Assembly (NCBI RefSeq): GCF_000346465.2
Contig: NC_034016.1
Span: forward strand, 17,864,563 to 17,928,562
DNA length: 64,000 nucleotides
Direction: 5' to 3'
DNA from: Prunus persica
Taxonomy: Eukaryota; Streptophyta; Magnoliopsida; Rosales; Rosaceae
Each line of letters opens with the position of its first letter. Position 1 is the first letter of the stretch. Under the pieces are notes generated by a model, which ran no database searches, was not told where the DNA came from, and saw nothing but the letters and a program-made list of their open reading frames with translations. Both the position numbers and the translations under genes were made by a program. Positions 1 through 11,002 of the stretch are shown in pieces.

Positions 1-709
1 CAAAAAAACACTCTGATGAGCAGAGCTTAGATTGGGGACATTGGCATTAAGACATTTTGCTTTTTATTTTTGTTATTTTGTCTAAGTATTTTAACATTGC
101 ATAACAAAAAAAGTATTGTTTTGGATTCAATTGAGTTTTTTTGATTTTTTTCAATTTTTTGTTATGTTAGAATGTATAGAATTGAAAAATTGGAGAATAA
201 ATGAAAATAATTTCATACACTAAGAATCAATTAGAACATGACACAACGGGCGAATTGAGCGGTTTTTTTCCCCTCTAATTGAGCTCCAATAAGTATTTTG
301 TATAAAACTTATAGTTGTTGGGGTGCTTAAGCTAATTCGCTGAGAATTAAAGAATGCAAAATGAAGCAATTTGCTTCGACGATGAAAATACCAAAAAAGG
401 ATTAGACTGATTAAATTAAACACAAATGGACAAAAATTAAAAAAATAAGTGATTTTTCTGACAGAAAAAAAAAAAGAGAGAGAGAAGTGAATTTATTTTG
501 GTGAATTAGGATTTCCAGAAGTTAAAATGCCGCTGCTTGGGATTGCGTGAGGGCTCCTGCGTCCATAAAAAATTAACCACGTCAACAACCAAAATAAAAA
601 AAAATAAAAAAAAAATAAAAAACGAACAAACACACAATCGAAAAACGAAACCAACCGAAGCGAATCTCAGAAGTAGTAGAAGAAGAAGAAAGTGAGGAGC
701 TGAGAAAGC
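1..709. other. AT-rich upstream region and leader of GPAT9
   Basis: No gene is seen in this stretch. It is AT-rich with several A and T homopolymers. A purine-rich GAA/AGA tract at about 675-700 lies just before the GPAT9 start codon and is probably 5' UTR. No convincing TATA box could be assigned. Confidence 0.5.
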
Positions 710-3700
710 ATGAGCAGCCCCGGGAAGCTCAACTCCTCAAGCTCCGAATTGGACCTGGATCGCCCCAACATCGAAGATTATCTCCCTTCCGGAGCCTCCA
801 TTCAACAAGAACCACACGGCAAGCTTCGCCTGTAAAATCTCTCTTTCTTCTCTTCTATTTCCTTTGTGCTCTGTCTGTTTGGTTCTCCAGAAACCGTGGG
901 AAAATGAGCAAGAATTTCATCAACTTATATACTTTCGCAGGCGTGATTTGCTCGACATATCGCCTACCCTTACCGAGGCTGCTGGAGCCATTATCGATGT
1001 AAGTGCTCGTTCTGATTCATTTCTTTACTCATTGTATTGAAGATTCAATCATTTTAAGCTCTGATTCTATGGGGATAAAGTAAATGATTGTGTGTTTTAG
1101 CTAGAAGCTAGCTAGCTGAGTAATTAATGGGCTCTAGATTGCATTGATTTGGCCAATTTTTGTAAAGATGAAAATTTTATCGAATTTTAGTTCATGATTA
1201 TGTTAATTCCTATGATGATCGTGAATGGAAATGAACAGGACTCATTCACACGGTGCTTTAAGTCGAATCCTCCAGAGCCATGGAACTGGAATGTGTATTT
1301 GTTCCCTTTGTGGTGTTTTGGAGTGGTGGTTCGCTACTTCATTCTATTTCCTGCGAGGTTAAAATTTTCAATCTTCTGTCGACAAATTCAAATGTTTCAT
1401 GCATTCTTGCCATTGCACAATAGCTTTACATGAGTTTACCGGAATTACTCTGACTGATTCTGGATGGGTGTGCTTCCATGGTTATGGGATCTTATATTAT
1501 TGTTTGTTTAGTCGCTTAATGCAGCTCCATCAATTGTGCAGGGTTCTAGTATTGACTATCGGATGGATAATTTTCCTTTCATCCTTCATTCCAGTGCACT
1601 TCCTGCTGAAAGGCCATGATAAATTGAGAAAAAATTTAGAGGTGCAGATTCTTATCTATTACTTATTTCCTTTAACTGATTTCTTCCCAAAATATGTGAT
1701 TCCGTTTTTGTCAATCAGCATTGCATTTTTCACTATCTTCTGATAGTGAGGTTGGGTATTTTTACCTGCTATATATAGGTATCAGGTGAATTGATGTTGT
1801 ATTGCATAATCTTCAAAAATTGCTCTAGTCATATAGGTCTACACATTGAATCTGTTTAAGCACTCTGAAATTAGTAGAAATGTGTTTTTGCAAAGAACTT
1901 TCTTCTTCGTTCTCACTGGTTAGAACAATGATTTATGGCAAGGCTCATGAAAAATTATCTAGAGTGACCCAACAGGGCACAAATGACTGAAAAATTTATG
2001 AGTAAACCATCCTTACATGAAAAATGAAGCAATGATTTACATGACTAGTGACTCAATCATCTGTAATGACCCTCCATGCTTATTACGCTATGATGTTTGT
2101 TTTCTTTTTAGAGGTGTTTGGTGGAGTTGATTTGTAGCTTCTTTGTTGCCTCTTGGACTGGGGTTGTAAAGTACCATGGGCCACGACCTAGCATGAGGCC
2201 TAAGCAGGTACTGTTTAACTCTAAATTTCCTTTTTAAGATGTCATAAAATATTTATGTATCATTTTATACAATCAATATTCATTTTTAGGATGCCTTTCT
2301 TGAGCTTTTCTTTCATGGTTTGAGCAGGTTTTTGTGGCCAATCACACTTCCATGATTGATTTCATCATCTTAGAGCAAATGACTGCATTTGCTGTAATTA
2401 TGCAAAAGCATCCTGGATGGGTTGGTAAGTGTCAATGTTGCTAAACATTTTCTTAATTAATTATTAAAATTATATAATTTGAAAAAACTATCAGAATTGG
2501 AGTATTATAGCATTATCATAAATTATTGCTTATATATGTATTGGAAGTGTGGCTGCCAAAAGTTCAAAACATTCCAAGGACACTTGAGTTATGCGTATCC
2601 ATGAAATTCAACAATTAACACGCGTGATTCATTTTTGAAAATGCTAGGTTAAATTTGTCCACTTTATGTAGTGTTTCTACAGTAATGATCCATCTTAGAT
2701 GTGTAGGTTGTTCAGGCCATTGATGGAATTGAAGTTTTCTGGCTTTGCGTGCAAATTTCTTGTTTTCCTGGGTTACAATATGAACGTGATAGTGTTACCG
2801 TTTCTTAGTCAAAGAAATGTCCCTTCTGTAGTAGTTTTCTTCTTATGCATTGATCATTGACGTTGTTCAAGTAAAATTCTCTAATTTTGAATTTTGAAAG
2901 AGGAGGTTTGGGCTTTTTTGGTTGTCAGCACTTTTCCATTGTTTCTTACCAGAAATAGTGGATTTTGAACAATCTAGAATGGCAAAAACTATGTTTGTTT
3001 TTCATTATTATATATACATAAGAAATGGAATCAAATTGAGGATTCTCTTCTTTTATGCTTCTTGTGAAGGATTGTTGCAAAGCACTATTTTGGAGAGTGT
3101 AGGATGCATTTGGTTCAATCGTTCAGAGGCAAAGGATCGGGAAATTGTTACAAAGAAGTAAGAACTAATAGAAAGTGCACAGTAGCTTTTTTCTTCTCTT
3201 TTTAACCGCACCATTGTCCATGTCATTGTTATACGAACTTGTACAGTTGTTCCTTTTTTCAGATTAAGGGATCATGTGCTGGGGGTTGACAATAACCCTC
3301 TCCTTATATTTCCTGAAGGAACATGTGTAAACAATCACTACACAGTTATGTTTAAGAAGGTAACTGTCTTCTAGTTTTAGTTTTGCTCAGTTTTAAATAT
3401 ATATTTTTATATAAATAATATTCATGTTGACTTTAGGACATATATGTACTGAACATGTTTTTATTAAGTTCTTGGTAGTTTTTATTTTCTCTAACTTTCA
3501 TTTTCTATATGATGTAGGGTGCATTTGAGCTTGGCTGCTCAGTTTGCCCTGTCGCAATCAAGTACAACAAAATTTTCGTTGATGCTTTTTGGAACAGCAA
3601 AAAGTAAGGAGTGGATTATGACATACTAATTTAACGTCCACTGAGACTTGTGTATTTGCTTAGAAAATAAGTTCCTTAGTTGAATCACCGCTTGTGTTTT

Positions 3701-4511
3701 TCACATCACCAAGAAAGTTCTTGTTGACTTTCACCTTCCACTCTGAAAAGAGTAAATATTCTATTCGAAGGCTTAAAATGTTTCTACGATGCTTAAACAT
3801 AGTCATAATACTTAGATTCCATCCCATGAAACTTGGCCATTGGCTGTGCTTTGGATCCATGATTTTGTAGACACTTACCAACGTTTTGGGGCCTTTGGTC
3901 TATTGTGATGTGCAGTTGGTGATGCCAATAATATGTTGTTTTGCAGGCAGTCCTTCACAATGCATCTGCTACAGCTTATGACGTCATGGGCTGTTGTTTG
4001 TGATGTGTGGTATTTGGAGCCTCAAAATATTAGGCCTGGGGAGTCCCCCATTGAATTTGCAGAGAGGTTAAAAACATTCTTCTCTGGACTTGTAATCAAT
4101 AACACCATGCTCCCCCCTGCACGGTTGGTATGGTCTTGTTTATCTCATTCGTTTGAATCCTTTTATGCAGGGTCAGAGATATAATTTCTACGCGAGCAGG
4201 ACTTAAGAAGGTCCCATGGGATGGTTACCTGAAATACTCTCGCCCAAGCCCAAAGCACAGAGAGCGAAAGTAAATCAAATTTATTTTTCTTCTTGCCCTT
4301 TTTTTATTTTTATTTTTTCGGAATTAAAAAAAAAAGGAAAAAAAGATGCTAAAAACACTATTCATCTTCTGAACCCTTTCCTTGTAGCTGTGTACATAAG
4401 GCCTAAAAGCTTATACAATGCAGTTCACAATTGCGGGGCTTATTGGTTATTTTCTTTGGCAGGCAACAAAGCTTTGCTGAGTCCATGCTCCGGCGCCTAG
4501 AGGAAAAGTGA
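710..4511 (+). CDS. GPAT9: Glycerol-3-phosphate acyltransferase 9 (ER, glycerolipid synthesis)
   Basis: Twelve exons: 710-831, 941-998, 1239-1357, 1542-1641, 2112-2207, 2328-2424, 3070-3157, 3263-3359, 3518-3603, 3947-4066, 4171-4269, 4463-4511. They join to 376 residues, the length I know for plant GPAT9. The family transfers an acyl group from acyl-CoA to the sn-1 position of glycerol-3-phosphate at the ER, the first step of membrane lipid and storage oil synthesis. Seen in the protein: two hydrophobic segments at about residues 79-96 and 101-120. The four acyltransferase blocks follow: N170-H171 with D176 (NHTSMID, catalytic His/Asp), block II VGCIWFNR 208-215, FPEGT 243-247, and VCPVAIKY from 268. 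The C terminus is basic. Every junction is GT-AG and keeps frame. Nothing looks broken. LPEAT-type acyltransferases are the nearest alternative, but the N terminus and length favour GPAT9. Confidence 0.95.
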
Positions 4512-6497
4512 AATGTGTTTCTTCCGACTCTTTTAGTTAACTTTTTCTTAGCACAGAGTGCATGTTCTACACTCAATTTCCTCTTCATTCGAGTAATTGG
4601 TTTAAACCTGAGAGGAAGCTGCGTTTGATATAAGAAGTAAATGAATAACTTACTATCTTCCTACCCAGTTGTTTTCTTGAATACACATGATGTACGAAGC
4701 TTGGTTCCTGTGGGGTTTACTCAAAATTTTGTAGGAACTTGAAATAGCTGTGTTATCTTTTGGAAAATTCTTGGTCTAGTTTTGTGTCAAGAGTAATTTG
4801 AATACGCTTGTCAACATGAATGTACACTTTACAACTGTGTGGCAAAATCAAGACTCAGGCAATTGAAGGGTTTATAGTGCGGGTACTACACAACTTTGGC
4901 GGTACATCAAGGGCTTGTTCTGGGTTTGTTTTAGGGCCTAAAATGAAACTAAACCATGAACCAAGATCCATATGGTCAGGATCAAGCCCCTTTAAAATGA
5001 AACCAAATGACTTGTGACATATTTGGGAATGCTATGTAGAAAGCACATAAAAGTGCTTCATGAAAAAACACGTACTGGGACGAGATGCTGCTTCAAAATG
5101 TACTAAAATATTGTGTGTATCATCTAGAAGCAATTTAGGTTTTTCTAATCATTCTAAAAGTAATCACAAATAGGCTATTGGTGGTAAACATACTCAGATT
5201 TAATTTAAGAAGGTAAAAAAAACAGAAGCAAATAAAATAGGTGACCCAAAGAGGACGGAATTCTTATAAAACAACACACAGGAATCCCTTTCACAAAACG
5301 AGAGCCTTGACTTTGCTGAGGATGACCCCAACCCATTCCACTTGGCAAACACTAATCATCCAATTAACATATGAACCCAATTTGCATCTGGGCCAGCACA
5401 CACCAAAGAAAGAAAACCAATTCAAAAGGGGGAAATTGATAGAGCTCTCAAATCTTTGTTGCACTTTGAGAGTTTACTTAACAATGAAAACCCTAGGAGC
5501 CAACCAAAAACAAGTCAAATGCAAGAATTTTCCTTCTTGTTGATTTGTCAGCATAAGCTATCGGCCGTTTCGGATTTGATGTAGATTGACTTCACTTCGT
5601 CCTTTCATACAATCATAAGGCCCTTTGAAAACCAGATCCTTTACATGTCTCTCTGTCCGTCTTTGTTTTTTTGGGGCTGACCATCTCTATCATTTGCTCG
5701 TTTGGTCGTGCTGGGAAATGTCTTTGGCTTGCATTTTCTTCCCTATGATATTTGCCACAAGTTCTTGCGATATGTAGGTCAACGCAATATTTTATGCATA
5801 CACACACGTTCTTGCGATATTATTGCGTACATGCCGGGTAATGAGCATTGTTAATATTCATAATCATAGCTTGACAGGTTGGTCCTAAACCCTAATATTC
5901 AGTACAATAATGTAAACAAAACAACGCAATGTTGCACCAGAAAAGCACCCCAAGACATGTAGCTCTAATCTTATTTTAACTCTTCTTAAAACTCTAAACC
6001 ACCTACTCAAAAATTTTCTTTGGGTTTATAAACACAAGCACCGTAAAATCGATGAGTATTTTGTTTATCGACCGCTCAAATATTTGAGTTCTATAAAATT
6101 TGAAAGACGGTTTATAGAACGTATCTTTTTATATTGTTAGAGAAGATTCTGAGTTCAAATTTCATAGAGATGTTAGTTAGATTAATCAAAACAGAACATG
6201 AGATAGCAAAAAAAATGTTCCATTTCCTAAACATGACCCCACTGCATATAGTATTGCCGACGACAAACAACAGACGAGAACGCAGTTACGCAACCCCATA
6301 AAAACTCCAAAGTCCCAAGTCTTTCACTGTCCCCACTCAGTCAACAACGTCTCTTCCTGTTCAGTCCACACAAACCAGCTCAGAAAAAACCTATTGCTTA
6401 CTTTTCCTTCTCCTCCTCATCGTCTTCTTCTCCTCCATTTAAACCCCAGCCCTCCCCATTAAACCCCTCACCCAACAAAACCCACAAACCAAAACTA
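4512..6497. other. Intergenic: GPAT9 3' UTR and LysM gene promoter
   Basis: No gene is supported here; the open frames are short and lack family features. The 3' UTR of GPAT9 occupies the left part. A short direct repeat (GTTCTTGCGATAT) occurs at about 5761 and 5809. The last 100 bases before 6498 are rich in C and T (CTCC/CTTC runs), a pyrimidine patch typical of plant core promoters and leaders. Confidence 0.5.
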
Positions 6498-8663
6498 ATG
6501 GCTTTCTCTTTCTCTCTCTCCACACCCACCATACCCACACTCCTCTTCACCCTCTCCCTCCTCCTCTCATTTCTCACCACACCCGCCTCCTCCGCCACCT
6601 TCAACTGCTCCGCCACCACCACCTGCCAGTCCCTCATCGACTACGTCCCCGAAAATACCACAACCCTCAACGCCATCAAAACCCTCTTCAACATCTCCCA
6701 CCTCCGCACCCTTCTCGGAGCCAACAACCTCCCCCTCTCCACCGCCCCGACCCAAAACGTAACCGCCCTCCAAAAGATCCTCATCCCTTTCACGTGCCTC
6801 TGCTCCAACGGCACCGGCGTCTCCAACAAGCGCCCGCAGTACATCGTGAAGCCCGGCGACGACCTCGACCACATCGCTACGGTCGTGTTCTCGAGGCTCG
6901 TGAAGTACCAGGAAATTGCGGCGGTGAATAATATTCCCGACCCGAGTCTGATTGGAATCGGAAAGAAGTTGTGGATCCCGCTGCCGTGCAGCTGCGACGA
7001 GGTGAACGGCGAGAGGGTGGTTCATTATGGACACGTGGTGGAAGCTGGGAGCTCGGTGGAGGCAATCGCGACCAAGTACGGGACGGACCAGGAGACTCTG
7101 CTGAGGATCAATGGCATTGCAGATCCCAAGACCCTTCAGGCCAATCAAGTCCTCGATGTTCCTCTCAAAGGTTCTTTTTGACTTTTCACCATTTTTAAAA
7201 AGTAATTTGCCTTTTTGGGTTTGGATTAACTAAAAGTTTAATGAGATTTTGAAGTAAGGGTTTATATTTAAAAGAGAAAAAAATGAAAACCCATTTGTAT
7301 TAATTATAACTAAAACGGACTTACATCACTATCATCCTGGTGCTTAAAAATTGAAATTTTGGATAAGCTTTGAGTTTTTGTCCCCCTCCCCCCACCAATT
7401 TAGATGGCTTTGATTATAGGGTAAATATTAAAAAATAATGCCACTTGTTACTCAGGTTGGTATTATCTAAAAATATGTAGGAAGACCGTACACTCTTCAA
7501 ATGATGCAGAAAGATAGGTAATATTATATTATTCATGTATATATGTTCAAGAATTTCTAGAGCTATTTTAATGGCAATACTGTTTTGCATAACTTTGACT
7601 ATGCTTGTAAGGAGAGATTGAAAGTTTGTAGACTAGGGAAAAAGATTGACCAAAAGGAAAAAACGCTAATGAAAAGTAGATGGAAAAGTTGGGAGGGAGG
7701 ACTTTTCATCCCTTTGAATTGTTTGTTAGAGTGGAAATATAAAGAGGAGATAAAGCCAGAGAGATTCTTGTAAGACCATCGTCGGTTGATTAGGCGCTAC
7801 CGTGCTAGTTTAAGTCCGCTTGCGGTGATGATCTCTTGCTTTGATTGAAGCTTCCTTGATCTGTTATTTCAAATGTTTTGCAGTATGCCAATTGTTCTAG
7901 TTACAGAATGGCTGATGTTCCCAATTTTGTTTTTGCAGCTTGTTCATCTTCGGTATCGAATAACTCATTAGATGCCCCGTTACTTGTTTCCAACAACACC
8001 TACGTCTTCACTGCCAACAATTGCGTGAAATGCCAGTGTAGTCCTGCGAACAATTGGACGTAAGCCGTTTCTCATGAGTTTGTTATGTTTGCTTTCATTT
8101 TTCCATTAGAGGATTTTCTCACAATTTATGCAAACTTTCATCTCTAAACAGCTTGCAATGTGAGCCATCCACTGTGAATTCAACTGGATGCCCTGCGATG
8201 CAATGCCAAGGTTCGAGTCAGCTATTTCTTGGCAACACCACGACTTCCGGTTGCGATCAAACAACCTGTACCTATGCTGGTTATACTAACAAGACCAATA
8301 TTCTTACAACCCTGGCAACACAGTCCACTTGTGCAGGTAAGCTCGCTTCACTCTGTTTCATTTTTGAAGTTTTAAAACAGGCCTGTAAACTGTGAAGCTT
8401 GTCGACCAGATTCAATGTCGATACAAATTGACAAAGCCTAGATGACCAGAAATAAGCAAAACCTACACATCAGTGACAGACATCACCAACAAATGCATTT
8501 ATCTAAATTTTGAACTTGCTAACATCTTTTCTTTTGTTGGCAAACAGCTCCTCCTCCTGATAATAATAACAACGCATCAAGGATGGGTTTGCAAGGCTCC
8601 AGTTGGAGCTTCCTTTTCGCGGCAATTCACTTGGCGCTTCTTCTTCTTCATGTTCTTCAGTGA
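6498..8663 (+). CDS. LysM domain GPI-anchored protein (LYM1/LYM3-like pattern-recognition receptor)
   Basis: Four exons: 6498-7170, 7939-8059, 8152-8336, 8548-8663, giving 364 residues. A signal peptide covers about 1-32. Two LysM repeats lie at about 114-161 and 177-222. CxC pairs at C100/C102 and C164/C166 match the disulphide pattern separating LysM modules in plant LYPs. Exons 2-4 encode a Cys-rich, N-glycosylation-rich stretch (many NNT/NNS/NAT sites). The end is an Asn/Ser-rich linker followed by a hydrophobic tail (SFLFAAIHLALLLLHVLQ), as expected for GPI attachment. There is no kinase domain. In this family the ectodomain binds GlcNAc-containing glycans (peptidoglycan or chitin) at the cell surface and signals with a LysM receptor kinase. 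I favour LYM1/LYM3 over LYM2 from overall similarity, but this is not decisive. Exon 1 is unusually C-rich at codon third positions, unlike exons 2-4. Confidence 0.9.
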
Positions 8664-9025
8664 GACGCCAGTAACTTTTCATGACGACATCGTCCACTCT
8701 TTGCGTGTTCTAAGAGGTTGGGGAAACAGAACTACAATGTAATTCTTCTATACATCTCTTAATGGAACGAGAAAATATCAAATTTATTGACAAAGCACCA
8801 TCATGCTTTTCAGAGGGTATAGTTTTGTATGTTTTTTAATAAATAAAAAAATGTAAACAACGAAATATATAAAAAAACCGTAGCTTGGCATAAGTTGGTA
8901 GATAAAACAAGAAAATTTTATTCAGTCAAATTTCACAGGGTAGAAATTCCCCATATACAAACAGGATTAGGCCTAAACCCTAAGCAATCACATAAAAGAA
9001 GAAAATAACAAGATTAATCAACGAC

Positions 9026-9520
9026 CTAATTAGGTATACCATATGAAAGATGCACATTCGCCCCAGGAACAAACCCAGCAGAGTAAAAATCCATTGACAT
9101 GTCTCTGATCACTTCCTTGGGAGGAGCAGTAAATAAGTAAAAGGGTAATTCTGGTCGAGCAGCAACTTTCTTCAGATGATCAACCAAGCTCTGGATTTTA
9201 TCCGACGGATGAAAAGTTGCCTCCAATGTGTGATTATCAGGAAACCTAACCCTAATCACAGCCTTGGTCAACCTTGACCTGCACTTTGCCTGCTCTGCCT
9301 CCCTCATCTTCTGTGTTTTCAAAAACTTGTCTTCCTTCTTGGTCTTCCGAAGCCGGTAATAATCCTCTGCGGTGAACTCATAAAAGCCATCTGCACCCTC
9401 CACAGTAGGGTTGCGCTTGGCTTCTTCGGCCACCGTGTGATGAAGGTTGCCGATGAGCCGCCGTCTTTTGAAAGAGATTGGAGAAGAAACATCAGCCATT
9501 GTTAGAGACTTGACACTCAA
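9026..9520 (-). CDS. PUX1-like UBX-domain protein, short and intronless
   Basis: A single-exon gene of 164 residues. Residues 46-80 match the region before the UBX domain of PUX1 (FYEFTAEDYYRLRK, then KKEDK and MREAEQAK). Residues 84-160 form a UBX domain (AVIRVRFPDNHTLEATFHPS through FYSAGFVPGANVHLSYG). PUX1 binds the AAA ATPase CDC48/p97 and dissociates its hexamer. The Arabidopsis protein is about 250 residues, so this copy lacks most of the acidic C-terminal tail and part of the N terminus. PUX1 genes I know have introns, so a retrocopy is possible, although no poly(A) scar is visible. A TATA-like TATATAC lies at 9574-9580, about 55 bp upstream of the start, and AATAAA on the minus strand lies near 8920, so it may be expressed. 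A second Met at residue 8 is an alternative start. It ends tail to tail with the LysM gene, 362 bp away. Confidence 0.8.
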   Translation of the reverse strand: MSVKSLTMADVSSPISFKRRRLIGNLHHTVAEEAKRNPTVEGADGFYEFTAEDYYRLRKTKKEDKFLKTQKMREAEQAKCRSRLTKAVIRVRFPDNHTLEATFHPSDKIQSLVDHLKKVAARPELPFYLFTAPPKEVIRDMSMDFYSAGFVPGANVHLSYGIPN

Positions 9521-10230
9521 TCCAACAAATTCAACAAGAAAATCAAATACGGAGAGAATTGCAATTCGATGTTGTATATAGAGAGAGCTTAACGGTCGGC
9601 AGCATTTACTTTCCTTTTCCCGTTGGTAATAGGAACCAATAAAGTTTATTTATTTATTTGTATTCCTACTCTAAAAACCTTTCCTTCTTTTTATTTTATA
9701 TTTTTTTTATGAACATTACTTCTTAGTATAAGTATATATTTGCCACAATTTAAAAAAAAAAAAAAAAAAAACCTAGGTTTGGAAAAAAAATAGCTTCTTT
9801 GTTCTTATGGTCACCAACACTGTCTTCACAATTTGGTTCAATTTTTACTAAGCTTTTTATCATTTCAATTTTGTCAATTTTAACATTAAAGACAAATTCT
9901 TGTGTTTCGTCAATTGAATGGAACAAGCATTAAAATTTGTGTAGTTTGTTTCGATTTTTATTAACATAATTTGATTCGATATCCGCTACATTTTTATATA
10001 CATACCACTTAAATATTGTTACATTTACGCGACATGTTGTTCAATTTTCACTCAATTACAAGAGCAAAATCTGTCAACCAAAAAAAATTACAAGAGCAAA
10101 ATCATTAAAATTAACACTGCACAATTTACTCTTGCAATTTATCCGATTTTATTTTTTTAAAACTGTCATAATCTAACCATGTGAAAGTTATGTTACACAT
10201 AAACCAAAAAATAGAAAAGAGGTAGGTAGG
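9521..10230. other. Intergenic between divergent PUX1-like and MATE genes
   Basis: AT-rich with an A-run at about 9752-9771 and scattered T-runs. Apart from the probable TATA box of the PUX1-like gene at 9574-9580, I see no gene or clear element. Confidence 0.5.
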
Positions 10231-10280
10231 TTACACGTGGAGTGGTAGTTACGTGGTGAGGCTAGACAGTGACGTGGCAT
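10231..10280. promoter_or_regulatory. Cluster of three ACGTGG (G-box/ABRE) cores
   Basis: ACGTGG occurs at 10235-10240, 10251-10256 and 10272-10277, all in the same orientation within 43 bp. The last is embedded in GACGTGGC, the strong ABRE form bound by ABF/AREB bZIP factors. The group lies about 730-770 bp upstream of the MATE start codon and about 270-315 bp upstream of the start of its 5' UTR intron. That suggests ABA or stress control of the MATE gene; the function is inference. Confidence 0.5.
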
Positions 10281-10479
10281 GTGCTTGAATTAAACTCTGA
10301 AGAGCAATGATTTATAAGAAAGACCTCGTCGGTCTGGACTTGCATTATTTGCAGTACGAAGGTTTTGTAAACCCAACCGCAGACCACTTGGGCCTCTTTC
10401 AAGTTTAAACCACTCTCTCTCGCCGGACAGGGAGGACCGTTGGGCGCCATCTCTCAATCCTCAACCAACCTTGTTTTCC

Positions 10480-11002
10480 TCCTCTTCTTCTCTCTCCACA
10501 ACCCTAAAAATCTCACTCTGTCACTCATTCACAGTCACTCTATACAAAGGTAACTCCTTTATCTTATCCCCTTCTTTACTTTTCGGTTTTTTTGTTCTTG
10601 GTTCCTTTACAAATTTTCCCGGGAATCAAACAGATTGTTCTGCCCACTCCTTTTTCATTTTCCCAATTGCTGCCGTCGCTTTATTCTGTGTAATTGCGTG
10701 GTATGTACGCATTTATTCCAATGCTTTGCAGTTATATGCTCTGTTTTCAAATGTGCTTCAATTTCTTTTCCCGAAACAGAGTTTTGGTTTTCACGGATAT
10801 GAATTATGTATAGTATTCAGTGTTTGGCTGTCTAAAGTTGGTTCTTTTTCTTGGTCGATATACAATTTTATTGTTACATGATTGAGAACTAAACTATATT
10901 GATATCAAACCCTTCGTATTAGGAAATTTTAACTTATAATTTGGTTTTTTGGTTTAGGTTTTGAAGAAATATAATTTGGTTTTTTGGTAATACTTGGTGA
11001 AA
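10480..11002 (+). other. 5' UTR of the MATE gene with a leader intron
   Basis: A CT-rich leader beginning near 10480 reads to a donor at 10550 (AAG/GTAACT). A TTTAG acceptor at 10953-10957 gives a 5' UTR intron of about 410 bp before the ATG at 11003. Long open frames inside are intron sequence. Transcript ends were not observed. Confidence 0.45.

Noticed and set aside
6567..7148. 193-residue open frame antisense to the LysM gene
   Set aside because: It mirrors the C-rich codon usage of LysM exon 1, has no family features and is low in complexity.
10471..10881. 136-codon hydrophobic frame before the MATE gene
   Set aside because: It spans a likely 5' UTR donor site and T-rich intron sequence; the hydrophobicity comes from T-richness.
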